A DNA stretch of 64,000 nucleotides from Cryptomeria japonica (taxonomy: Eukaryota > Streptophyta > Pinopsida > Cupressales > Cupressaceae). Shown here piece after piece: positions 11,520 through 21,729 of the stretch; the first letter of the stretch is position 1, and each line of letters begins with the position of its first letter. Both the position numbers and the translations under genes were made by a program. The stretch lies in the NCBI RefSeq assembly GCF_030272615.1, contig NC_081408.1, positions 308,834,450 through 308,898,449 of the forward strand, written 5' to 3'. The notes under the pieces are model-generated. The model had not been told where the DNA came from and did not search any database. It saw only the letters and a program-made list of their open reading frames with translations.

Positions 11520-11905
11520 TGTTTAAGTAGGCCTCCCAATGAAGTGGATCTCATAGACACGAAGAATCCTATATAGAGAATCATTGAGAGCCCTTGAAGA
11601 AGCAAATTTGAACTTCGATGAAGCAATACATGATGGAGGAATATCTTGCAAGAGGAAATCAAAGATCATTATGGTGTCATCTAGATCCGAAATGTGGTCT
11701 ACTTTTCAAAAAAGTAAAGATGCTTGATAGGAATGTGTCCTAGTGGGGTGAATCTAGAAGACATATAATCCTACTGCAAAGAATCATGGAAAGTTCTAGA
11801 AGAAGCAACTTTTAATTCTGAAGTAGCAATGTGTATAAGAGATGTTCTCATTTGTAGATGGAGTATCAAGAGGAGGATCACTAGTCCATGGACCATGTCA
11901 TTGTT
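11520..11905 (+). repeat. Two imperfect ~200-bp units in tandem
   Basis: Unit 1 (about 11520-11690) and unit 2 (about 11735-11905) share the same order of words: GAATC, then CATAGACA or CATATAATCC, AGAATCAT, GAAGAAGCAA, GAAGCAAT or GTAGCAAT, AAGAGGA and ATCA...ATGTCAT. Identity is low, so the duplication is old. No open frame runs across it. Confidence 0.45.
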
Positions 11906-13025
11906 GTTAAATACCTACACTTTTGTTCATAGTCACTTGGTGTAGGAATGAATTCAATGAGATAGGGTAGGAGATCCTACATAATGTAATTTTTCACTAT
12001 CCCTTGTTTCGAGTACAAATGGTTCTCTGAATTTATCTTGACAATAGAATGTTGGAATTTAATACCATAATCCATGATGAAAACTGCCAAAAATGGAAAT
12101 TTATCTTAGTTCGCAATTACAAAATGCTTTTGTATAGGCCTCTCGAAGATTAAGTACATCAAATTGAGACTTTATAAATTGAGTGTATGTATTAGCAATC
12201 TCCCAAATTGTTCAATGGTCTCCAAACCTTGTCAATTTTTATTTTTATTTTAACTCAAATATGTATGGTATAGGCATATCATTGGTTGTGTGATTTTTTT
12301 TTCCTTAAATGCTTCTACGACCAAAAGAGACAAGTTTTAGATGAAAATGGGGTCTTATGGGCCTTTTTGACACAATGGTAGGTTCTTTAGACCTAAAAAT
12401 GCCCCAAAAACTAGTCGATTGCCTTAAGTTACAAACAAATCCTTGTTTGTGAGCATGCTTCTTGATCTCCAATTTTGGTGGAATGAAAGATAATATTGAA
12501 TTTCTCAAGCCTTTTGGATGCTTCAAAACCACAAAAAAAAAGCTACTTTGATCATTGAAATGTTGTAGTGACTTGGATAAAAAAAGAAAACTAAGTCTAA
12601 ACTTTAGAAGTTAGTTTTTTCTTGTCAAATTGTTTTCAATTTTCAAATCATCCAAGGATGCAAGAGGAGTATATTTTGTTATGACAAGATAAAAAAAAAA
12701 ATTAGAATCTTTTGAAACCATTGAAACATGGGGACCCCTTCCCGCCCTCCAAAATCCCTATTTTTTCAGGATGCAATACTTAGGGGAAACATCCCCTTGC
12801 CGCACCACTTAGGGACGTCCTAGGGACTCCAAGGAGTCTCTTGACCATCTTGAGGATGCCTATGAGTCTCCCATGGCCCCCAATTAGAAACTCCAATTCT
12901 AAACAAAAATGGTGAAATTATTGTGAAAATGTCATCCGTATTAAAGGTTTGGCAATGCCCCCTAACCTTGATGGGGGCTCTACCCCAAACCCCCCACAAG
13001 GGGCACTACCCATTGACCCCAAACC
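11906..13025. other. Gene-free DNA, including a C-rich stretch
   Basis: Nothing coding is supported. About 12720-13020 is locally C-rich (runs such as GGGGACCCCTTCCCGCCC and CCCCAAACCCCCCACAAGG) and unlike the AT-rich surroundings. That may mark an element remnant. Confidence 0.45.
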
Positions 13026-13029
13026 TCTA

Positions 13030-13285
13030 CCCACCATTCTTATTGTTAATGCAATCATTTCCATTTTTTTTTATGTTGAATAGTTTAAACACTTAGTATG
13101 CCAAAGTTTCATCTGCAATTCTTATACTTATTCTTAGTTTGTTCCCAAAGTTCCAAAACTCTACCACCATTGTTAATGTTCAAATTTCAATGCAATGATT
13201 GACATATTTTTAATGTTTATTGTAAAATTTACATAGTGTGGCAAAGTTTTATTTACAGTTGCTATACTTATTCTATACACATCCT
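13030..13285 (+). repeat. Two imperfect ~120-bp tandem units
   Basis: About 13030-13130 and 13165-13275 share TTGTTAATG, ATGCAATCATT (ATGCAATGATT in the second), GCCAAAGTTTCATCTGCA (GGCAAAGTTTTATTTACA) and TATACTTATTCT in the same order. Non-coding, old duplication. Confidence 0.5.
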
Positions 13286-13383
13286 TTTATAATTAATTTT
13301 TTAAGTTGTATATATATTTGCATCCCACCCCACCCCCTTCGTCATCCCCTTGTCGTCCCCAAACTTAAGCCCTTGGTATGTTA

Positions 13384-13690
13384 AGATATGAAAGCTCACA
13401 ATAGTTTCATTTGATATGTTAATCGAGGAAAAACCTACAATATATAGCTTCCAAGATTCCAAATCCATGAGGATCATGAAGAGGTAGAAAACCAAAAAAA
13501 GAAATTGCTTATCCAAGTTTCCAAATTTGTGACAAGGAAAAAGTAGAATCTCAATCAAAGAAGGAGAATGTGCAACTCATTATCTTATTCTACCTAAGTA
13601 AAAATATTACCTAATTAAGCTTTTTAATAGTGGAATATCACACTTAGGATAAAACATATCCAAGGTAAATAAAATATTACATTGATAGGC
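13384..13690 (+). repeat. Right copy of the dispersed direct repeat
   Basis: Partner of 10606-10890, with the same block order and orientation. The DNA between the pair (about 2.5 kb) has no protein motif, so if this was a transposon it was non-autonomous or has fully decayed. Confidence 0.65.
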
Positions 13691-14600
13691 TTCTTTGGTT
13701 GCTCTAAAAGTGGTGCCTTATGAATTATGTTCTTGGATACTAAAGTTTCCAAATTCTAGGCACTCTTGATAGCTTTTCATAGAGATTGTGATTTGAAGGA
13801 TTTAACCAAACCTTTCAATGGTTTCTGTTGATGTGTTTTTTATGCACTATGCAACACAAAATAAAATACTAAGTATTCTATCCTCTCTTGAACAAAATCC
13901 TCCCAAGTGCTAAACTACGTGATCAAATGGGATGACTCCAAGATTCCAATAGTCAGGTCTTGACTTTATATTGCAGATAGACTCAATGATTGTGATGTGA
14001 TATCTGCTGGAATCACAAGGGGGACTTACGTTGCTTGGGTCAAGACCTATCCATTCTCATGTTTCATGATTGATTTACACTCCATGATTTAGGTCATCCT
14101 TGAGCAACATCTTGACTTAGCCAAATTTTGTATTTTGTACCCTAATTCTTTAATTTTGACCCCTTACTAGCATTGCCTTAGGTTTTATTGGAATTCTTGC
14201 TTCTCTAGCATGGGCACATTTCTAGGGTTCATTCGCACAAATTGCTCTTGATGAGCAAGCTAGTATCATGACCATGACTTAAACAAAATTTTAACTTAGT
14301 CAAATTATCTCCTCCAAACTTCTATGAGTTCATCGCCTTCATTCTTCATCATTTGGATGTCTTTAGTCATTGGAAGGTAATTCTTGACCACCATACCTCA
14401 ATCTTGACCTATGCTACCCTAAAACCCTAGAACCTAGTCATGTTTACAATTGAGATCTTGGTGACTTGATCACTTAATACAGCTTAATCATGCAGGTCTC
14501 ATCTAACTCCGACTCCAACACTTAAGCAAATCAACCCTAGCAACCAAGTACTTTGGGAAATATCTTGCAACTTGAAAACATGGGTAATGATGGAGGAATG
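13691..14600. other. Gene-free DNA
   Basis: No coding frame, RNA gene or repeat could be supported in this stretch. Confidence 0.5.
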
Positions 14601-14604
14601 GAAG

Positions 14605-14775
14605 GTGAGACCTATAGAGGTGAGAGAGAGAGAGAGAGGGTGAGAGGAAGAGATAATGACCTAGAGAGGGTAGAGAAAGAGAAGTAGAGAGGGAGAGAAG
14701 AAGAGAGGGATGGAGAAAGAGACCTAGAGAGGGGAGAGAGAAAAGAGATAGTAGAGAGGGATAGAGAAGAGAGAT
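14605..14775 (+). repeat. GA-rich microsatellite tract
   Basis: A purine-rich stretch with a (GA)n core at about 14625-14640 and repeated GAGAGGG, GTAGAGA and GACCTAGAGAGGG words. It ends just before the large hairpin. Confidence 0.85.
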
Positions 14776-14820
14776 ACCAATGTCAATCTTTTTCTATAAT
14801 TCTTTTTTTTCTGAAAAATT

Positions 14821-15013
14821 GGCCTATCATCAAAATTCTGACTCCAAAGGGGAAAATTCTGATAGAGGAGTGTCGTCGGATGCACAGCATCCTCGTCGAA
14901 ACTCTCTCGGAGGCCATCAGCCTCCGGGAGAGTTCCGATGAGGATGCTGTGCATGCGACGACACTCCTCTGTCAGAATTTTCCCCTTTGGAGTCAGAATT
15001 CCGACGATAGGCC
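14821..15013. repeat. Large near-perfect inverted repeat (94-bp arms, 5-base loop)
   Basis: Left arm 14821-14914 and right arm 14920-15013 are reverse complements with 8 mismatches in 94, counted by eye, and loop CATCA. Seven of the eight mismatches are transitions. Most fit C-to-T or G-to-A loss, for example CGTCGG in the right-arm complement against CATCAA in the left arm, as expected from decay of methylated CpG. A transcript would fold into a long hairpin able to feed small-RNA processing. The left arm begins GGCCTATCATC and the right arm ends GATAGGCC. No protein is coded. It may be a foldback transposon or MITE, or an inverted duplication at a silencing locus. Confidence 0.9.
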
Positions 15014-15205
15014 GAGATCGTGACAATATTCTTTCGGGGTATGAGCATCCATGGCGACCGTCGGAAAGGTTGGAGGTGATGTCAGAATTGCAATGACCAC
15101 AAGGATAGTCAGAACTTCCGACACAAAGTTTTTGACTACTTTTTTTGTCGATAGTGCGACGAAATTATGTCAGAATCCCGACGATTTGCCATCAAAATTT
15201 TGACC
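15014..15205 (+). repeat. Array of GTCAGAA / TCCGACGA words beside the hairpin
   Basis: The words GTCAGAATT, GTCAGAACTTCCGAC and GTCAGAATCCCGACGA recur at about 15082, 15109 and 15167. They match sequence inside the hairpin arms (GTCAGAATTCCGACGA near 14992). Near 15190, ATCAAAATTTTGAC resembles ATCAAAATTCTGAC at 14828. The hairpin and this array are therefore probably parts of one repeat unit of about 14821-15205. Confidence 0.6.
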
Positions 15206-15220
15206 CGAATGTATTAGTGC

Positions 15221-15333
15221 CTGCGGTCACTGTCACGACAGTGGCCGCAGCGTAGTGGAGGGGACCACGGGGTCCCCTCATCACTGCGGGCCTACTTCTG
15301 CAGACCCGCAGTGGTGATGGGACCCGTGGGTCC
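15221..15333. repeat. Two GC-rich hairpins
   Basis: 15221-15250 is CTGCGGTCACTGT, a 4-base loop and ACAGTGGCCGCAG, with one mismatch. 15261-15333 is a longer stem-loop in which GGACC-ACGGGGTCCCC, TCATCACTGCGGGCCT, loop ACTTCTGC and AGACCCGCAGTGGTGA, GGGACCCGTGGGTCC pair with a few bulges. The block is much more GC-rich than its surroundings. Confidence 0.8.
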
Positions 15334-15469
15334 CACTCCCACTTGCCTCCCCTTTCTTTATTAAAAAAAAATGCCACTATAATTTAATTCGTGGCGATTT
15401 GGACAATGTTAATTTTTTTTTCAAATTTTAGTTTAGTAAAAAATTTAACTTAGGTAATTTTAGAAAATT

Positions 15470-15640
15470 ACCATCCTTAGTAAAATTTATAATAATTAAT
15501 ATATTTTTTAGCAATTTTCTATTTGTAAATTAAAATTGTAATAATTAACTTGTTTTAGCAAATTTTCTATTTGTAAATTGTAATAATTAATTTTTTTTTT
15601 TTTATTTAGTAATTTTCTAATTGTAAACTAAATTGTATTA
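15470..15640 (+). repeat. AT-rich ~60-bp tandem repeat, about three copies
   Basis: Copies of TTTAGCAATTTTCTATTTGT, AAATT and GTAATAATTAA recur at about 15507, 15554 and 15607 with small changes. Non-coding. Confidence 0.65.
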
Positions 15641-15659
15641 AAAATTTTATAATTAGAAT

Positions 15660-17100
15660 TCTATAAAAGCTACTTAAAATTCATTGGGCCACTTAGTTGG
15701 CATTATGGACTCATTAAAAATAATTACTTCATATGAATATGATTTGAACCAAATGTCTAAGCTAATTGCTATATTTGGGGGCTAGTGACTTTATAAGTGA
15801 ATATCCTCTTGGTAGAAATCAACACATTGTTTAACCTTGCATGTAACTTTCACTATCCTTGCTTCATGCGAATTACTATCACTATCAACACAAGTTACAT
15901 TACCTTTGTCTTCATGCAAGTTACATTATCTTCGTCTTCATGCAAGTTACACGTTTAATTATTATTATGCAAGTTTCATAATTGTCATTATTATGTAAGT
16001 TATATTTCAAGTTTTGAATAATAAATAATTTTAGTTATGGTTTTTATTCCATGTAGTTCATCAAGTAGTCATTTCAATTAATTAAGTTTGCAATGTCTAA
16101 TTTTGCATGTTCAAGTCATAATCGTTTTCAAACATGATGTTTCCATAAGTTTCTTAGTTAAGAAAACTGAATAAAGGAAGTTGGAAAACCAAAACCTAGC
16201 AGCATTAGGTATATATAGTGCCTCTGGGTCATGCTTACGGGTAATGTCATCGTGTTAAACTACTGCACTTAACGCCTAATAAAGCTACATCAACGACATC
16301 TATGGCATCATCCCTATAAATCATCAGGGAGTAATAAGGGACACTTGGAAGTTAAAATCCAAGGGGCGGGTAATCCCCCTTGGATCGATAATCTAATAAG
16401 ATAATCTTTAAATTATTTTTCATCTGCTAAGTTAAACCATAGTAAACCCCCTTAAGGTTGAGTGAGTGAAATGATTTTATGAAATTGTTTAATCTCGAAG
16501 AATTGTTGTCGATTGACAATTGGTCAAGGGTGACGCTTATGATAGGTATTAAGATCTAGTTGTTTTAGGCCACAAGCAATAGGCCACCTTGAGCCTTTGC
16601 TTAAGTGCTACCACCATGGGTAGCAACCACAAAGAAACTGTCTGGGACATTGACCCTAGAAAGGGTTGCGTACCCACTAATCAGTTTACATCAAACCATA
16701 GAGTAGAAAATAGAACTACATACTTTACGCCTTGATCCCGTGCTGAAACGAGTATGTAGGCAGTCTTGGGATGGAGTTATCCCTAGTACTCAGGCATTCG
16801 TGGGTGGGGTCTAGGCTTGGTAAAAAGAAGGATTGAGTATAATTCTTATTTGAAAGATAAGTATAATATAAAGCAAAAATTAACTCATTGCATACTCGGA
16901 AGGAATCCCATATGGATTCGCTTGACTTCTCGAGGCTTTAAGCCAAATTACGAAGTAGAATTCAAGCTTGTATTATGTTATTTAATTACTCTTAAGGATG
17001 ATGACCTTGGTGCACTCCTATTAGAAGAGTGTAGTACTTAGTGAGTGGCTTAGGACTCAAATGGTCCTGATGAGTCTAAGTCTCTGGCCAGAGCACCTCC
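15660..17100. other. Unclassified non-coding DNA, possibly an LTR remnant
   Basis: No protein motif was recognised; the plus-strand frame 16817-17041 has none. The stretch 15890-15950 repeats CATGCAAGTTACA twice, with a third looser copy. Text such as GCTGAAACGAGTATGTAGGCAGTC (about 16742) looks like transposon regulatory sequence, but I found no paired repeat to confirm an LTR. Confidence 0.4.
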
Positions 17101-17104
17101 TATC

Positions 17105-17265
17105 CTGATTAGATAGATGCCTACCCCGTATGGGTAGATGCCTATCCCGTATTGGATAGATGAAATCTTATGTCCCATATGGACAGATGCCTAACCCATA
17201 TGGTTAGATTCTCATCCTAGATGGATGAATGCCTAATCCAAATGGATGGATGCCCAGAGTATGCG
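17105..17265 (+). repeat. Imperfect ~23-bp tandem repeat (TAGATGCCTACCCCGTATGG type)
   Basis: About seven units of the form AGATGCCTA-CCC-ATATGG run head to tail: TAGATGCCTACCCCGTATGG, TAGATGCCTATCCCGTATTGG, CAGATGCCTAACCCATATGG, then GAATGCCTAATCCAAATGG and others. The units drift in sequence from left to right, as expected of an old array. Confidence 0.75.
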
Positions 17266-17269
17266 ATTG

Positions 17270-19630
17270 AATCAAACACAATGATTAAACTAAACACACA
17301 CAAAAAAAAAGAGGTCGCATTTTGTTGAGTTAAGTATGGTGGGTTATTACAGAAAACCCAACTAGTAAAAAACACGGTGAGATGGAACTCACAAGTTAAC
17401 TAGCTGCAGTAATAGGTAACTGACCAGTTAAGGTCTACAAAGTTCTATGTTAGGAGTGAATCCTGTTAAATATCCCAAGCCCTATTAGGAGATATACCTA
17501 GTTAAAGGTAACCTCAGTGGAGGATTTAGATCTAGGTTAATGAATCACCTTGTTAGAGGATTTGTACAATGAAGCTTGTTAGATCTTACTCGGTTAGGGG
17601 ATTTTAACTACTGTAGTGATTAGAAAACAATAGGTGGTATGATTTAGAAATAACACATCTTGCTTGTATAGATCCTTTTCTAGTCACTCAATATTGTATC
17701 ATCGACATACTCAATAACTCCTTCAATAAATCACATCAAATCTAACTCATATCACAACTCGTATCTTGCATATCAAAATAACTCATCACATTGCCTTTTT
17801 ATAGACATTATATTTCATGTCAGCTTCAAGAACCTCAACACAATTTCCTAGGTTCAGTGTATTTGGGCAATCTTTCATAACACATCACAAATCACTGCAA
17901 AAATGTCGGTTGATGGTAACACATCACGACTGGTGATAATTCATCACACAATCTATGAAACTGGTTTTAACACCGATACCAGTTTAGTGTTCGCCACATC
18001 AAACTCATATACCGATTGTCTCCATGTGCCTCCTTGTCACTCTTCGTTGCATCTTGAAACTTGTAACAATGGAATTGACCAAAATCAATTACCTTTCCTG
18101 CATATACCGGTTGGACATATGATACCGGTTTGCAATACATAGACTTAGGAGTAGTACCAGTTTGACTTAACTAAGATGACTATGATAATATGAAAATATG
18201 TGTGTGTATATATGTGCCATCACTGACAACACATAAAGTCATCCAATGCAAAAATCATCATCATGCCAACACAATGAATGTGAAGCTTATAATGAATGCA
18301 AATATTTTACAACACTTTAATCCTTGTATTGATAAGACATCTAGACAAGAAGCTCACAACTTGTCATAGACCCTTCATTGCTGGGAGGAGAACAAAAGAC
18401 ACAAAGTAACACAAACATAAGGTGTAATATTCAGATCGTCACTGTGGGAAGCACCCATTAAGGTCAAACAAAATTAGATAAATATTTTAAATCTCCACAA
18501 TGGTTCAACATTCTATAAATTCTACAATGAATGTTATAATCTAATGTCTATCCCTATGGAAAATAAAAGCCACTACATGATTTATTACCCACTAGAAATT
18601 TAGACAACAAGAGAAACCCGGATAGAAAAGTAATCATGCATTTATTTAAAAATACAGAGAATTTCCCATAATAGACACAAGAAAGATGACTAAGTCACAA
18701 TCCAAAATTTTATTAAGGGAAAACATACTAAGGCACAGACATAAATTACATCTTACACTATTCTGAACCATGATACATTCCATCCTAAGCAAGAAGCTCG
18801 AAGATGTCTGCTATCAAATTAGGACTAAAGGCTATAAAAGCCTTCTACTCATTAGAAACCATAAATATTCCTATACAATATCCTCTTGGGCCTTTTATAT
18901 ATGCTTCTCTATCCAAAAATCATATTCATTCGGTTACAAAATATCTTCATGGCAGTGGGATCATGATAATGGAGATAATTGCCTTTGTACTGGAGAGCTT
19001 CATGTTGTAAATCTTACTTCATTACTATCATGATCAACATCTACGTCTTGTCAACTTTGTAGCCATGATTTGAGGAAATAAAATGTCCAATGTCACTCAT
19101 GTGATCAAATTCCTTTTCCTTTAGAAATTTTTGATCCAATCACTAGTGTGCATGTGATTTTGCTAAATAGGTTCATCTAAAATTCTTTGCATAAACACCA
19201 CATAATGTTTGGTTTTTAGGTGATGCCTTCCTATTGTTTGAATAGAGTGGGATGTGCAATAGACATGCGTCAAGTAGGAGGGGAGTAATCAAGGAAACTT
19301 TTAATGTTTTGTTATATCTTTAGTGGAGGTAACATGTGGTGCACAAGCAGGGCTTCTTGGATTTTATTCTTCAAACCCTTTGCCCACAGTACTGACACAT
19401 TGCACACTAACGTGGAATTCTCTTGAGGTTTCACTTTGAAAGGAAGTGTGTAGCTCACACATGTCTCTTTTGTGATGCAGATTGTGCAAATGAAGAGGAA
19501 AGTAGGTCAATGTCCTTTGTCGAAAAATTGAATAGTGTAGACAGAGGCTACATTTATCATATTTGGTTTTTTTTTGAAAAATTAGATCTAGCATTGATTT
19601 TGTAAAATTTTGTAATGTGGATATTTTTTG
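17270..19630. other. Gene-free DNA
   Basis: No coding or RNA gene is supported. 17890-18170 repeats ACCGGTTT, ATACCAGTTT and ATACCGGTTTG words, which also occur in copia-like LTRs, so this may be decayed LTR sequence. Frames at 17903-18142 and 18770-19033 carry no recognisable motif. Confidence 0.4.
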
Positions 19631-19636
19631 ATGGGC

Positions 19637-19654
19637 CTTATTTTTTTTCACCAT

Positions 19655-19685
<31 letters not shown>

Positions 19686-19716
19686 GCCTTATTTTTTTTC
19701 ACCATTATTATATATA

Positions 19717-19752
<36 letters not shown>

Positions 19753-19767
19753 CACACACACACATGT
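19637..19767 (+). repeat. Compound microsatellite (TA)n, (TATG)n, (AC)n with duplicated flank
   Basis: CTTATTTTTTTTCACCATTA plus a (TA)n run occurs twice (about 19637-19684 and 19686-19725). The second copy is followed by (TATG)n and (AC)n to 19763. Element A's LTR begins directly after it at 19768. Confidence 0.85.
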
Positions 19768-21423
19768 TGTAGCGTCGTAAATTGTACACCCTTGCTAGGG
19801 TGGTACAATTTTACGCTTAGTTTAGCACCTGCCTTAGTATGTTTGCATCTTGTATTATAATTTCCCTTTAAGTATTTAATTAATTAATTTAATTAAATCT
19901 AAAGTCATATTTCATCACTTCATACATCATAAAATTGGGTGCTTTACCCTAAGTGTGCCCCTTTTAATTTTATTCCTCCAATAAATCATTAAATCATAAA
20001 TCCTAATTATGTCCTATTTTGACCTTTAAGGCCCGATTTCGCATATCAAAACATCTCAAAAGAAGTTGTAACTTTGGGATTCACTTTAATATCATCATAT
20101 CTAACAACCTTGAAAATTTGGTAAAAAGTTGGTTGGACTAGGTGCACTTTGTACCTAGTGCCTAACATTTTCCCAAAAAATTAAGGAGCATAATTCTATG
20201 ATATTATAATTCCTAACCCCAAGTAATTGGCAGGAAATTCAAATCCTAGGTTAGACTAAAGAAAAAATTAAGATCTAGAGTTTCATACATAAGAGCTCTC
20301 TTTCTTCATTTGAAGGCATCTAATCTAATCAAATCTAGGAAAAAGCTTTTGGAGCGAGCACAAGGAGCCTTCTGTGTTGTGAAAGAGAAGCTTATGAGGA
20401 GTATTCAACAAAATTCAACAACAACATTCATCAAGTGTTCATCATCAATTAGGAGCCTTGAAGATATTGAAGAATAATAGGAGATCAAGTGGCTTATAAT
20501 TCTCGCTTGGGGATTGGTATGATTTCATGTTGTTTTCATGTATTTGCATAAGATTCATTACATTGATTTGCATATCTACATTAATGCTTTAGATCACTTT
20601 GCATCATTGATTTAGAGCATTTACTTTGTCAATTACAAGCATTTAGGGTTTACTCTTTAGGGTTGCTCTAGATTGTTTGCATTCATTTTGGGGTCTTACA
20701 CACACAAAATATTCCTACACACACCATTTTCCTATACAAATGGGCTATTTGTTGAGGTAGAAATCACCAAAACAAGGGTTTGACTATGGAAAAACCCTAC
20801 ATAGCCACCCAAACCCTATCTTTTCAGTTGTAGGTGCAGGTACAGGTACCTGGACGACTTTCAGATCAATAGAAGACACATGAACTGCTTTAAACCCTCA
20901 GATTGCCCCAAATCCATCAGGGACATGGGTGTGGAACCTTGGTCCTAACCAGGATAGGAGCTTGGCGCCCTGGTTCCCCTCAATTTCAGTGACTTTTAAT
21001 AGGGTGAAGGCTCAGGATCTCATGATTGCAGGCCTACAATTGTCACTCTCTATCGAATCATCAGGGACAGGGGCATGGTGCCCTAGTCCTAGTTAGTTTG
21101 GCTCATTTTTAAACACTAGGTACACATCCAAATTCTTCCCCCTTCTTTGCTTTCAATATCTTTGTTTCAGATCTGCAAGTTTTTGCAATTTCTATTCATA
21201 TATTCTTCATTGTTTATCTCCTAGTCTAGTTAATCAATCATACCCTATTTTCTCATCACATACAACAAGAGGAATATAAACCCTAAGAGATAATCATTGG
21301 TTCTCTCTTTCTTACAAGAAGTAGCCAAAATGAGCTATTTCCCTAGGCTCTTTCGTATTCCCAATGTGTTGGCTAAAGTGAGATTAGGTCCTAGTCACTC
21401 GGTCTCACCTTTTCCCCTCCACA
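19768..21423 (+). repeat. Element A 5' LTR
   Basis: Starts TGTAGCGTCGTAAATTGTAC and ends TCCCCTCCACA. It aligns along its length with 25792-27441. Within it, GGGACATGGGTGTGGAACC (near 20923) and GGGGCATGGTGCCCTAGTCC (near 21069) are variants of one short motif that includes the palindrome GGGCATGGTGCCC. Confidence 0.85.
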
Positions 21424-21426
21424 TTT

Positions 21427-21444
21427 TGGTGAAACCAATGTGAA
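21427..21444 (+). other. Element A primer binding site (putative)
   Basis: TGGTGAAACCAATGTGAA starts 3 bases after the LTR end, begins with the TGG expected for pairing with tRNA CCA, and is repeated after the 3' LTR at 27445. The priming tRNA was not identified. Confidence 0.6.
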
Positions 21445-21729
21445 TCCATTCTTCTTTAATTATAAATTATGTTCTTAGATCTGAGTGTTTTTTCTATTTA
21501 AAATTCAAATTTACATTTGCAAGTTTCAATTCCTTTCAAATTTCAAAACATTTAGAGGTCAATTTTGTTAAAACCCTAATTTTTTAATTCAAAATTGAAC
21601 TTGTGGATAGCTTAATTTAGATCATTAATTTCATATTTGATTTAGGAACACATTTCACTCATAAATCTTATTTTCTAAATTGACATTTAGAGTGCTTGCA
21701 TTGGTTAAAATTGAACATTTCCTTCTATT

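Noticed and set aside
14821-15013. Hairpin as a transcription terminator
   Set aside because: It is far too long and has no flanking gene or T-run logic; plants do not use such terminators.
21424-21717. Element A LTR extending to about 1950 bp
   Set aside because: Similarity does continue to a CA at 21717, but the primer-binding-like site at 21427 and the lack of a target duplication favour an LTR end at 21423 with a duplicated leader. I kept the alternative as a testable point.
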